Source: Bermanella sp034110565
GTDB taxonomy: Bacteria > Pseudomonadota > Gammaproteobacteria > Pseudomonadales > Oceanobacteraceae
Assembly (NCBI GenBank): GCA_034110565.1
Contig: JAWUYY010000015.1
Location: 1-64,000, forward strand
Length of the DNA stretch: 64,000 nt
Reading direction: 5' to 3'
Of the stretch, positions 16,972 through 25,693 are shown piece after piece. Position numbers and translations under genes: made by a program. Each line of letters starts with the position of its first letter. Within the stretch, counting starts at the first letter, position 1. The notes under the pieces were generated by a model. The model saw only the letters and a program-made list of their open reading frames with translations, did not search any database and was not told the origin of the DNA.

Positions 16972-18450
16972 TCAAGATGGTTCATCAAAAATATTTAGTT
17001 CATCCCACATGTCGTCTACTTTTTGTTTTACTGCATCATCCATCACAATGGGCGTGCCCCATTCGCGATCGGTTTCACCGGGCCACTTGTTTGTGGCGTC
17101 TAAGCCCATTTTGCTGCCTAGGCCTGAAACGGGAGATGCAAAATCTAAATAATCGATGGGTGTATTGTCGATTAACGTAGTGTCACGGGTGGGGTCCATA
17201 CGTGTAGTAATGGCCCAGATAACATCTTTCCAGTCCCGTGCATTTACATCATCATCCGTCACTATAACAAACTTGGTGTACATGAACTGGCGCAAGAAAG
17301 ACCAGACCCCAAGCATCACGCGTTTAGCATGGCCTGGGTATTGTTTTTTAATGGTGACTATCGCCATGCGATAGCTGCAACCTTCTGGTGGTAAATAGAA
17401 GTCCGTGATTTCAGGAAATTGCTTTTGCAAAATCGGCACAAAGACTTCGTTTAGTGCCACACCTAAAATGGCAGGCTCATCTGGTGGACGGCCAGTATAG
17501 GTGCTGTGATAAATAGGGTCTTTTCTGTGTGTGATACGTTCTACGGTGAAAACAGGGAATTGGTCCACTTCGTTGTAGTAACCAGTGTGATCACCGAATG
17601 GACCTTCATCGGCCATTTCGTCTGGGTAGATGAAACCTTCTAAAATGTACTCAGCGCTGGCTGGGACCATTAAATCATTACCGATAGACTTTATAACTTC
17701 GGTGCGACTGTTACGCAGCAAGCCAGCAAAGGCGTATTCAGAAAGGCTATCCGGTACAGGGGTGACGGCGCCTAAAATAGTGGCAGGATCAGCACCTAAT
17801 GCCACAGATACCGGGTACGGCTGACCTGGGTTTTGTTGTTGGAATTCGCGGAAATCTAGCGCGCCGCCACGGTGACTTAACCAACGCATGATCAGTTTAT
17901 TGTGACCAATCACCTGCATGCGATAAATCCCCAAGTTATGGCGATCTTTATTGGGTCCTTTCGTAATGACCAACGGCCAAGTAATCAGGGGCGCGGCATC
18001 ACCAGGCCAGCAATGTTGAATGGGCAATTTGCCTAGATCAACGTCCTTGCCTTCAAGTTTGATTTCTTGGCAAGGTGCTTTTTTAACAACCTTGGCGCTG
18101 AGACTTAATATTTTTTTAAAGATAGGAAGCTTTGACCATGCGTCCTTTAGACCTTTAGGTGGCTCTGGCTCTTTTAAGAATGCCAGTAACTTACCCACCT
18201 CTCGTAAAGCCTCTACACTGGATTCGCCCATACCCATGGCTACACGTTTGGGTGTGCCAAATAAGTTGGCCAGAACAGGGACATCAGAGCCCACGGGGTT
18301 TTCAAATAGCAGGGCAGGGCCACCGGCACGTAGAGTGCGGTCGCAAATTTCGGTCATTTCCAGCTTAGGGTCCACCGGCATGCTAATGCGTTTTAGCTCG
18401 CCTTGTTTTTCCAATTGCTGAATAAAATCGCGTAAGTCCTTATATTTCAT
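16972..18450 (-). CDS. ubiD: 4-hydroxy-3-polyprenylbenzoate decarboxylase UbiD
   Basis: UbiD removes the carboxyl group from the ubiquinone precursor using prenylated FMN made by UbiX. The 492-residue protein has the normal length for the proteobacterial enzyme. Family marks are MKYKDLRDFIQQLEKQGELKR, GPFGDHTGYYNEVDQFPVF with the catalytic glutamate/aspartate region, and IYHSTYTGRPPDEPA. It is followed at once by the ferredoxin-reductase gene and lies 200 bases downstream of rho on the same strand. Confidence 0.96.
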   Translation of the reverse strand: MKYKDLRDFIQQLEKQGELKRISMPVDPKLEMTEICDRTLRAGGPALLFENPVGSDVPVLANLFGTPKRVAMGMGESSVEALREVGKLLAFLKEPEPPKGLKDAWSKLPIFKKILSLSAKVVKKAPCQEIKLEGKDVDLGKLPIQHCWPGDAAPLITWPLVITKGPNKDRHNLGIYRMQVIGHNKLIMRWLSHRGGALDFREFQQQNPGQPYPVSVALGADPATILGAVTPVPDSLSEYAFAGLLRNSRTEVIKSIGNDLMVPASAEYILEGFIYPDEMADEGPFGDHTGYYNEVDQFPVFTVERITHRKDPIYHSTYTGRPPDEPAILGVALNEVFVPILQKQFPEITDFYLPPEGCSYRMAIVTIKKQYPGHAKRVMLGVWSFLRQFMYTKFVIVTDDDVNARDWKDVIWAITTRMDPTRDTTLIDNTPIDYLDFASPVSGLGSKMGLDATNKWPGETDREWGTPIVMDDAVKQKVDDMWDELNIFDEPS

Positions 18451-18476
18451 CAGGATTTCTTATCTTTAAATAAAAC

Positions 18477-18505
18477 AAAAGCAGTCAAAGACTGCTTTTT
18501 AAAAA
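18477..18505 (-). terminator. Terminator between rho and ubiD
   Basis: The perfect arms AAAGCAGTC and GACTGCTTT enclose a three-base loop. Read on the minus strand they are followed by TGTTTT. It lies downstream of rho and upstream of ubiD; T-runs exist on both sides. Confidence 0.65.
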
Positions 18506-18653
18506 ATTAACTAAACACTTAAAATCTAAGTGCTAGAAGTCTTACCTAGGCCGTGAGAGCGGGGTAAAAATAGAATTCCTCAAGTTATAGCAGGGCTTGT
18601 AACAGGTGAAACTCTATTTTAAACAAAGCGGTCGCAGTCTTGGTAGCTTCGAG

Positions 18654-19910
18654 TTACCCCTTCATTGTAAGGAAAAACTCTTCGTTAGTTTTAGTTCCAC
18701 GTAAGCGGTCGATCATGAATTCAACGGCTTGTAGATCTTCCATTTCGGCGATGATCTTGCGCAGAATCCACAAACGCTGTAATTCAGCTTCAGGCATCAT
18801 TTGGTCTTCACGGCGGGTGCCAGACTTACGAATGTTAAATGCAGGGTATATACGCTTCTCAGCGGCTTTACGATCAAGGTGTAACTCTTGGTTACCCGTG
18901 CCTTTAAATTCTTCGTAGATAACTTCGTCCATTTTGGAACCCGTATCCACAAGCGCCGTTGCTATGATGGTCAATGAGCCGCCTTCTTCAACGTTACGTG
19001 CAGCACCGAAGAAACGTTTCGGTTTTTCAAGTGCATGAGCATCAACACCACCGGTCAATACTTTACCAGATGATGGGATTACAGTGTTGTAAGCACGGGC
19101 TAGACGAGTGATGGAGTCTAATAGAATTACCACGTCGCGCTTATGTTCAACCAAGCGCTTGGCTTTTTCGATAACCATTTCAGCTACCTGTACATGACGT
19201 GCTGGTGGCTCATCGAACGTAGATGCAACCACTTCGCCGCGTACGCTACGCTGCATTTCGGTTACTTCTTCAGGGCGTTCATCAATCAGCAGTACAATCA
19301 TCTCGCATTCAGGATTGTTGTGCGTAATACATTGGGCAATGGTTTGTAACAGCATGGTTTTACCCGCTTTAGGCGGGGCAACGATCAAACCACGTTGACC
19401 TTTACCAATTGGCGCGATCAAGTCGATGATACGGCTAGATAAATCTTCAGTACTGCCGTTGCCTTGTTCTAGAATGAAACGCTCATTAGGAAAAAGTGGC
19501 GTTAGGTTTTCGAACAAGATTTTGCTTTTTGATTTTTCTGGGGCTTCGCCGTTCACTTCGTTCACTTTAAGCAGTGCGAAGTAGCGTTCACCATCTTTAG
19601 GTGGGCGGATTTTGCCTGATAAGAAGTCACCCTTGCGCATGTTGAAGCGACGAATTTGGCTAGGGCTTACATAGATGTCGTCTGGGCCTGCAAGGTAAGA
19701 GCTGTCTGCAGAGCGTAGAAAGCCAAAGCCATCTTGTAGTATTTCGAGTACGCCATCACCGTAAATGTCTTCACCGCCTTTGGCGTGACGTTTAAGGATG
19801 GAAAAAATAAGGTCTTGTTTACGTGAGCGGCTCACGTTCTCCATGCTCATACCTTCTGCAATTTCTAGCAGTTGAGCAACGGATTTTTTCTTTAGTTCTG
19901 TAAGATTCAT
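18654..19910 (-). CDS. rho: Transcription termination factor Rho
   Basis: Rho is the hexameric RNA helicase that ends many transcripts. The 418-residue length is normal. An N-terminal helical domain starts at MNLTELKKKSVAQLLEIAE, the RNA-binding cold-shock domain includes GDGVLEILQDGFGFLRS, and the ATPase has Walker A APPKAGKTMLL and Walker B VVILLDSITRLARAYN. The ~150-base leader upstream is AT-rich and could hold autoregulatory sites, as known for E. coli rho, but no specific element can be named. The trxA-rho order on one strand matches Pseudomonas. Confidence 0.98.
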   Translation of the reverse strand: MNLTELKKKSVAQLLEIAEGMSMENVSRSRKQDLIFSILKRHAKGGEDIYGDGVLEILQDGFGFLRSADSSYLAGPDDIYVSPSQIRRFNMRKGDFLSGKIRPPKDGERYFALLKVNEVNGEAPEKSKSKILFENLTPLFPNERFILEQGNGSTEDLSSRIIDLIAPIGKGQRGLIVAPPKAGKTMLLQTIAQCITHNNPECEMIVLLIDERPEEVTEMQRSVRGEVVASTFDEPPARHVQVAEMVIEKAKRLVEHKRDVVILLDSITRLARAYNTVIPSSGKVLTGGVDAHALEKPKRFFGAARNVEEGGSLTIIATALVDTGSKMDEVIYEEFKGTGNQELHLDRKAAEKRIYPAFNIRKSGTRREDQMMPEAELQRLWILRKIIAEMEDLQAVEFMIDRLRGTKTNEEFFLTMKG

Positions 19911-20060
19911 ATGGATATGAGGGTTCTGATTGAAGATTAAGTGAGGGAATTACTTTTTTTGAATTAGAGTTGAGCGGGACCGCTCGGTACTTGCTTAAAA
20001 CTAACTATAGTCGTTTTTATTTTTTGAGTCCAGAAACTAGCTAAAAAACACTCAATTAAT

Positions 20061-20087
20061 AAAAACCCAGCGTAATGCTGGGTTTTT
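20061..20087. terminator. Terminator between trxA and rho
   Basis: The perfect arms AAAAACCCAGC and GCTGGGTTTTT enclose GTAAT. It is symmetric, so it works on the minus strand for trxA and keeps rho on its own promoter. Confidence 0.9.
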
Positions 20088-20097
20088 CATTTATCGA

Positions 20098-20424
20098 TTA
20101 AATAGTGCTATCGATGAATGCAGTTAGTTGAGATTTAGACAGAGCGCCTACTTTAGTCCCTTCGATTTGGCCACCTTTGAAGATCATAAGAGTCGGGATA
20201 CCGCGAATACCAAACTTAGGCGGAGTGGCTTCGTTTTGGTCAATGTTCAATTTACCAACTTTAAGCTTGCCAGCGTATTCTTCTGAGATTTCTTCTAATA
20301 CTGGCGCAATCATTTTACAAGGACCGCACCATTCAGCCCAGTAATCAACAAGGACAGGTACGTCAGACTGTAAAACGTCAGCGTCAAAAGAATCGTCAGT
20401 AAGGGTGATAATATTTTCGCTCAT
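20098..20424 (-). CDS. trxA: Thioredoxin 1
   Basis: TrxA is the cytoplasmic disulphide reductase that serves ribonucleotide reductase, PAPS reductase and other proteins. The 108-residue protein carries the active site WAEWCGPCKM and the cis-proline loop GIRGIPTLMIF. It is transcribed divergently from ppx, and a terminator lies ten bases after its stop. Confidence 0.98.
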   Translation of the reverse strand: MSENIITLTDDSFDADVLQSDVPVLVDYWAEWCGPCKMIAPVLEEISEEYAGKLKVGKLNIDQNEATPPKFGIRGIPTLMIFKGGQIEGTKVGALSKSQLTAFIDSTI

Positions 20425-20684
20425 GGGGCTAGATACTCGTTAAGTGTCACAGGAATGTGCAATTTTCAATTGCGCCAATCATAGCATTTCGAACCTTTGG
20501 TTCAAGTAATTACTGTTTTCGCCATAGTTAGAATTTGACTAATAAATGGGCAATAAAGTCATATGAACTTTATATATGGGTACAAGCATGACGTTTATCA
20601 ATGCATGGCATGGGGTTTCGCTGGCATCTTAGGCTCAAGCGTGCAAAATACCCACTTGCTCCGGTTCAATAAGATACAGTGGTT

Positions 20685-22187
20685 ATGGAACACAGTGTTC
20701 AGTCTCAACAGGTGTTAGCAGCGGTCGACCTTGGCTCTAACAGCTTTCATATGGTCATGGCCCGCTTGATAAATGGCCAGCTACAGATCATTGATCAACG
20801 TGGCGAAAAAGTGCAACTTGCTGCAGGTCTGCATCCCATTAATGGGATTGCTGAAGATGCGCAAGAGCGTGCTTTAGCTTGTCTTGAGCGGTTTGGTCAG
20901 CACTTAAGAGGCCTTGATCCTCACCTAGTGACTATTTTGGGCACCAATACCTTGCGTACTGCGCGAAATAGTTACGGTTTCATGCAAAAAGCGAAAAAGG
21001 TACTGGGTTTCCCCATTGAGGTGATCTCAGGTATCGAAGAGGCGCGTCTCGTTTATTTAGGTGTGGCTCATACGTTAGCGGATGACGATGGCAAGCGCTT
21101 AGTGATCGATATAGGTGGCGGTAGTACGGAATTCATTATCGGTGAGCGCTTTGCGCCCTTAAAGATGGAAAGCCTTAGTCTAGGGTGTGTTACTTATACA
21201 GATCGCTTTTTTTCAGATGGTGAATTAACCGAAAAAGCTTTTAATCAAGCCATTGCTGCGGCTCGACGTGAGTTACTCAGCATTAAGGTGTCTTACCAAA
21301 GACTGGGTTGGCAAAATGTAGTGGGGAGTTCTGGCACCGTGCGGGCCACCAATCGGGTGTTGGTCAACTATGGCTTAAGTGAAGAGGGTATTAATCTTAA
21401 AGCCTTATATGCCCTTAAAAAAATTCTTCTGCAAAGTAAGAGTATTGAAAATCTAGAGCTACAAGGTGTGAAAGATCAGCGTCTTGAGGTGTTCCCTGCG
21501 GGCTTGGCGGTGTTAATTGCCATCTTTGAGGTACTCGAGATTGATACCATAACTTATAGTGATGGTGCCCTGCGTGAAGGGGCGCTTTATGATTTAATTG
21601 GGCGAGTCAATCATGAAGACGTGCGTGAAAAAACGGTAAAAGCCATGCAGTCTCGTTTTGTGGTGGATACAGCGCAAGCCTTAAACGTTAAAAACACCGC
21701 TATGTATCTGTATGAACAAGTGGCCGAGCGCTGGAAAATTAGCGAACCAGGTTGCGAAGATTTATTACGTTGGGCGGCTTATTTACATGAAGTAGGTTTG
21801 GCCATTGCCCATAGTGCTTACCACAAACACAGTGCTTATTTGGTGCAGTTTTGTGACATGTCTGGTTTTACCAAACAAAATCAAGAGACCCTCGCAATTT
21901 TATTGCGCGGGCATCGTAAAAAGTTACCCATACACGATGTAGAAGGCATGACTAAACGCGGAGCAAAAACGCATATGCGTTTATGTATCTTATTACGCTT
22001 GGCTGTTTTACTTCACTTCGGCCGAGGTGTTGAAGAAGTGGTGGAGCCTAAAATTAAAGCCTTTAAGTATTCGATTAAACTGACCTTCCCAGAAGGTTAT
22101 TTAAATAATAATCCTATGACAGTGTTAGATTTAGAGCGTGAGAAAGCCCTGCTTGAAGAAGGTCTGTTTGATTTAACTTTTCAATAA
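20685..22187 (+). CDS. ppx: Exopolyphosphatase Ppx
   Basis: Ppx removes phosphates from the ends of polyphosphate. The 500-residue protein has the ASKHA-fold motifs AAVDLGSNSFHMVMARL near the N-terminus and VIDIGGGSTEFIIG, followed by an HD-like C-terminal region (LLRWAAYLHEVGLAIAHSAYHKHS). The related GppA pppGpp phosphatase is the alternative, but the facing ppk1 gene favours Ppx. The frame opens at GTG 20679; the ATG at 20685 is chosen by codon preference only, since neither has a clear ribosome-binding site. It converges with ppk1 across a strong terminator. Confidence 0.93.
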   Translation: MEHSVQSQQVLAAVDLGSNSFHMVMARLINGQLQIIDQRGEKVQLAAGLHPINGIAEDAQERALACLERFGQHLRGLDPHLVTILGTNTLRTARNSYGFMQKAKKVLGFPIEVISGIEEARLVYLGVAHTLADDDGKRLVIDIGGGSTEFIIGERFAPLKMESLSLGCVTYTDRFFSDGELTEKAFNQAIAAARRELLSIKVSYQRLGWQNVVGSSGTVRATNRVLVNYGLSEEGINLKALYALKKILLQSKSIENLELQGVKDQRLEVFPAGLAVLIAIFEVLEIDTITYSDGALREGALYDLIGRVNHEDVREKTVKAMQSRFVVDTAQALNVKNTAMYLYEQVAERWKISEPGCEDLLRWAAYLHEVGLAIAHSAYHKHSAYLVQFCDMSGFTKQNQETLAILLRGHRKKLPIHDVEGMTKRGAKTHMRLCILLRLAVLLHFGRGVEEVVEPKIKAFKYSIKLTFPEGYLNNNPMTVLDLEREKALLEEGLFDLTFQ

Positions 22188-22202
22188 TATATTACAGACA
22201 AT

Positions 22203-22238
22203 AAAAAGCCCCCATTGATTGCTCAGTGGGGGCTTTTT
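22203..22238. terminator. Bidirectional terminator between ppx and ppk1
   Basis: The perfect arms AAAAAGCCCCCA and TGGGGGCTTTTT enclose a 12-base loop. A- and T-runs on either side allow use on both strands. Confidence 0.9.
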
Positions 22239-22254
22239 ATTGTGTGATTGTTAT

Positions 22255-24342
22255 CTAAACAGAATAAGTATCGAGTAACACTTGCTGTGCGTTTATTTTC
22301 TTTTCGCCTTCTTTTGGCTGAGATTTAATATAGGTGCCGTCGCGTTGTAAAATCCAGCTTTGACAGTTATCTTCTAGATATAAATCCAAATCATTTTTCA
22401 TACGCGTTGCCCACTTTTCGTTATCAATAGGAAAGCAAATTTCAACACGGTTTAGTAAGTTACGTTCCATCCAGTCTGCGCTGGCGCCAAAGATTTTCGG
22501 GGTACCGTTATTTTCAAAAAAGTACACTCGGGTGTGTTCTAAAAAGCGGCCAATAATGCTGCGTACCCTTATGTTTTCACTGACCTCAGGAATTCCTGGT
22601 ACCAAGCGACACATGCCACGCACGATGCAATCAATCTTCACGCCTGCTTGGCTTGCGTGGTAAAGCGCCTTGATAATTTTAGGCTCGGTTAATGAGTTTA
22701 CTTTCACAATTATGCGCGCTGGTTTGCCGTTGGCGGCATTATCGGCTTCTTTTGCGATCAGTGCGAGTAAGCTTTTATGCAAAGTAAATGGTGCGTGATA
22801 AATCTTTTTAATACTTAATGCTTTACCCATGCCGGTTAACTGTTGAAATACTTTGTGGATGTCTTCGGTAATATCCTTGTTGCAAGTGATCAAGCTGTAA
22901 TCGGTATATAAGCGAGCATTACCTGCGTGATAGTTGCCTGTACCTAGGTGTACATAGCGGCGCAGTTTTTTATTTTCGCGACGCACTATCATCATCATTT
23001 TTGCATGAGTCTTGTATCCTACGACGCCATACACAACGACGGCCCCAGCTTCTTGTAAGCGATTCGCTAGATGCAGGTTTTCTTCCTCATCAAAGCGCGC
23101 ACGCAGTTCAATGACCACCGTAACTTCTTTGCCTTTACGCGCCGCGTCGACTAACGCGTTTACAATTTCACTGGTAGCACCTGTTCGATATAGGGTTTGT
23201 TTAATGGCCAGCACGTCAGGGTCTTTAGCTGCCGTGCGGACTAAATCCACAACGGGTGTGAAGCTTTGAAATGGGTGCAGAATTAACTGATCGCTTTTTT
23301 TAATCGCTTCGAAAAAATCTTTTTTACCTTGCAAGCCTTTTGGAATGCCAGGGGTAAATGATGGGTAACGTAATTCAGGGCGATCTGCACCCGCCGCTAC
23401 AGCCATCAGGCGGTGCACGTTAACTAAGCCATTTACACGATATAAGTCTTGTTCTGTTAAGTTAAATTTATCTAATAAAAACTGCCATAGCACCGGCGGA
23501 CAATTGTCAGCCACTTCTAAGCGTACGGCGTCACCAAAATCACGTTCATGCAATTCACCTTCCAAGGCACTGGCTAAATCGGCGACGTCTTCTTTATCAA
23601 AGGTTAAATCAGCGTTGCGGGTTAAACGGAACTGGTAACAACCTTTTACTTTCATGCCGGGGAAAAGTTCGTCCGCAAAGGCGTGAATCATGCTCGATAA
23701 AAATACATAGTTATCGCCGCCATCACATATTTCATCGGGCAAACGAGATATTCGTGGCAGTGAGCGCGGCGCAGGAATTAAGGCTAATCCGGTGTTGCGA
23801 CCAAAGGCATCTTTACCGTCTAGCTCTACAATAAAGTTTAACGATTTATTCACCAAACGTGGAAACGGGTGCGCAGGATCTAACCCTATTGGGCTGATAA
23901 CGGGCTGTATTTCTTCATTGAAGTATTTTTTCACCCAGTTTTTTTGCTTGGTACTCCAATCAGCACGACGAATAAATCGAATGTTTTCTTCTTCTAGTTG
24001 GGGAAAGAGTTTTTCATTCAAGATAACGTACTGACGCTCAACTGTATGGCTCACCAGATGATAAATTTGTTCTAATACATCGGCAGGTGGCGAGCCATCA
24101 GGGCCAGGAATTTCACGATTAAACGCTAATTGTTTTTTTAACTCAGCAACACGGACTTCAAAAAATTCGTCTAGGTTGCTTGAGAAAATACACAAGAACA
24201 TTAAGCGGTTCAATAAAGGGTGAGAATCATCTAAGGTCTGCTCAAGCACGCGAATGTTAAACTGCATGTGGCTAAGCTCTCGGTTAAAATAAAATTCCGG
24301 TGAACTTAGGTCAATGCTGTTTTCGGTATTCGCTGTGCTCAT
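22255..24342 (-). CDS. ppk1: Polyphosphate kinase 1
   Basis: PPK1 makes polyphosphate from ATP. The 695-residue protein has the N-terminal domain (FYFNRELSHMQFNIRVLEQ), the head domain, and two phospholipase D-like C-terminal domains. The autophosphorylated histidine lies in VHLGTGNYHAGNARLYTD and the second conserved histidine in LEHTRVYFFENNG, followed by FGASADWMERNLLNRVE. The gene faces ppx and runs towards it, so synthesis and breakdown genes share a terminator; hemB lies upstream on the same strand 67 bases away. Confidence 0.97.
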   Translation of the reverse strand: MSTANTENSIDLSSPEFYFNRELSHMQFNIRVLEQTLDDSHPLLNRLMFLCIFSSNLDEFFEVRVAELKKQLAFNREIPGPDGSPPADVLEQIYHLVSHTVERQYVILNEKLFPQLEEENIRFIRRADWSTKQKNWVKKYFNEEIQPVISPIGLDPAHPFPRLVNKSLNFIVELDGKDAFGRNTGLALIPAPRSLPRISRLPDEICDGGDNYVFLSSMIHAFADELFPGMKVKGCYQFRLTRNADLTFDKEDVADLASALEGELHERDFGDAVRLEVADNCPPVLWQFLLDKFNLTEQDLYRVNGLVNVHRLMAVAAGADRPELRYPSFTPGIPKGLQGKKDFFEAIKKSDQLILHPFQSFTPVVDLVRTAAKDPDVLAIKQTLYRTGATSEIVNALVDAARKGKEVTVVIELRARFDEEENLHLANRLQEAGAVVVYGVVGYKTHAKMMMIVRRENKKLRRYVHLGTGNYHAGNARLYTDYSLITCNKDITEDIHKVFQQLTGMGKALSIKKIYHAPFTLHKSLLALIAKEADNAANGKPARIIVKVNSLTEPKIIKALYHASQAGVKIDCIVRGMCRLVPGIPEVSENIRVRSIIGRFLEHTRVYFFENNGTPKIFGASADWMERNLLNRVEICFPIDNEKWATRMKNDLDLYLEDNCQSWILQRDGTYIKSQPKEGEKKINAQQVLLDTYSV

Positions 24343-24409
24343 GATTATCCTTAATATATAAATTCTTTAATGCTAAATGCCTAGTATGAATAATTAATGA
24401 CGAGACTCA

Positions 24410-25420
24410 TTAATTATTCATTTCTATTGCGGCGGCTTTGGCAAAGTAAGTTAGGATGCCGTCAGCCCCTGCGCGCTTAATACACATTAAGCTTTCCATC
24501 ATCACGGCTTTTTCATCTAACCAGCCATTCTGCACGGCCGCCATGTGCATGGCATATTCACCGCTTACTTGGTAAACAAAAGTTGGCGCTTGAAATTCGT
24601 CTTTGACACGACGCACGATATCTAAGTATGGCATGCCAGGCTTGATCATAATCATGTCAGCGCCTTCGGATAAATCCATGCTCACTTCGTGTAAGGCTTC
24701 GTTAGAGTTGGCGGGGTCCATTTGGTAATTGAACTTATTGCCTTTTCCTAAGTTGCCAGCACTGCCCACGGCATCACGGAACGGGCCATAATAGGCTGAA
24801 GCATATTTAGCACTGTAAGCCAGAATGCGAGCGTTTACATGTTGCGTTTCTTCAAGGGCGGCGCGAATCATACCAATACGCCCGTCCATCATATCGCTTG
24901 GGGCAACAATATCTGCGCCAGCATCCGCATGGCTTACAGCCTGCATCACTAGAGTTTCAACTGTGCGATCGTTTAATACATAGCCGTTTTCATCAATGAT
25001 GCCGTCTTGACCGTGAGTGGTAAATGGGTCTAAGGCTACATCAGTAATGACACCCATTTCTGGGCAAGCATCTTTAATGGCTTTTACAGCGCGCTGGGCA
25101 ATGCCGTCTGGGTTATAGGCTTCTTCGGCAAACTCACTTTTGTGTTCGTTTGGAGTCACGGGGAAAAGCGCCACCGCAGGCACACCTAAAGAGTATAAAA
25201 ACTTACACTCTTCGACGGCTAAATCGATGGTCAAGCGCTCAATACCAGGCATAGAAATAATGGCTTCACGCTTATTTTTACCGTCTAAAATAAACATAGG
25301 GTATATGAGGTTATTGGGACTGAGCTGGTTCTCGCGCATTAATCGGCGGCTAAAATCATCGGCACGCATACGACGCATGCGGGTCTCAGGAAAAAAACGT
25401 TGGCCATCAGAAAATGCCAT
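24410..25420 (-). CDS. hemB: Delta-aminolevulinic acid dehydratase (porphobilinogen synthase)
   Basis: HemB joins two 5-aminolevulinate molecules into porphobilinogen. The Schiff-base lysines are in AYSAKYASAYYG and VKPGMPYL-like IKPGMPYLDI. The metal loop reads DVALDPFTTHGQDG, the cysteine-free magnesium type found in Pseudomonas rather than the zinc-cysteine type. An in-frame ATG at 25465 would add 15 residues; the ATG at 25420 (MAFSDGQRFF) is preferred because GGGAG lies six bases upstream and the 336-residue product matches the Pseudomonas length. Confidence 0.96.
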   Translation of the reverse strand: MAFSDGQRFFPETRMRRMRADDFSRRLMRENQLSPNNLIYPMFILDGKNKREAIISMPGIERLTIDLAVEECKFLYSLGVPAVALFPVTPNEHKSEFAEEAYNPDGIAQRAVKAIKDACPEMGVITDVALDPFTTHGQDGIIDENGYVLNDRTVETLVMQAVSHADAGADIVAPSDMMDGRIGMIRAALEETQHVNARILAYSAKYASAYYGPFRDAVGSAGNLGKGNKFNYQMDPANSNEALHEVSMDLSEGADMIMIKPGMPYLDIVRRVKDEFQAPTFVYQVSGEYAMHMAAVQNGWLDEKAVMMESLMCIKRAGADGILTYFAKAAAIEMNN

Positions 25421-25693
25421 GGTGAACTCCCAGCTTGGTTTAAATTGCGCGCTATTGTACTGCAAGCCATAGTCTTTTGCTTATGATTGAGGACAAGCAA
25501 ACTAAAAACAATAGCACCGCGTATGCAAAGGAATAACATTTTTCAGTATAGCGCTAAAAAATGACCCTATCGGGACGTATGACCATTAAATGCAGCGGTT
25601 AAGACTTTTCCACGGCATATAGGGCTGTTTATCTGAACTAAGCTCTGCATACTGGCTCATAACGAGATACTTAATTTTCAAAATGGATATAAG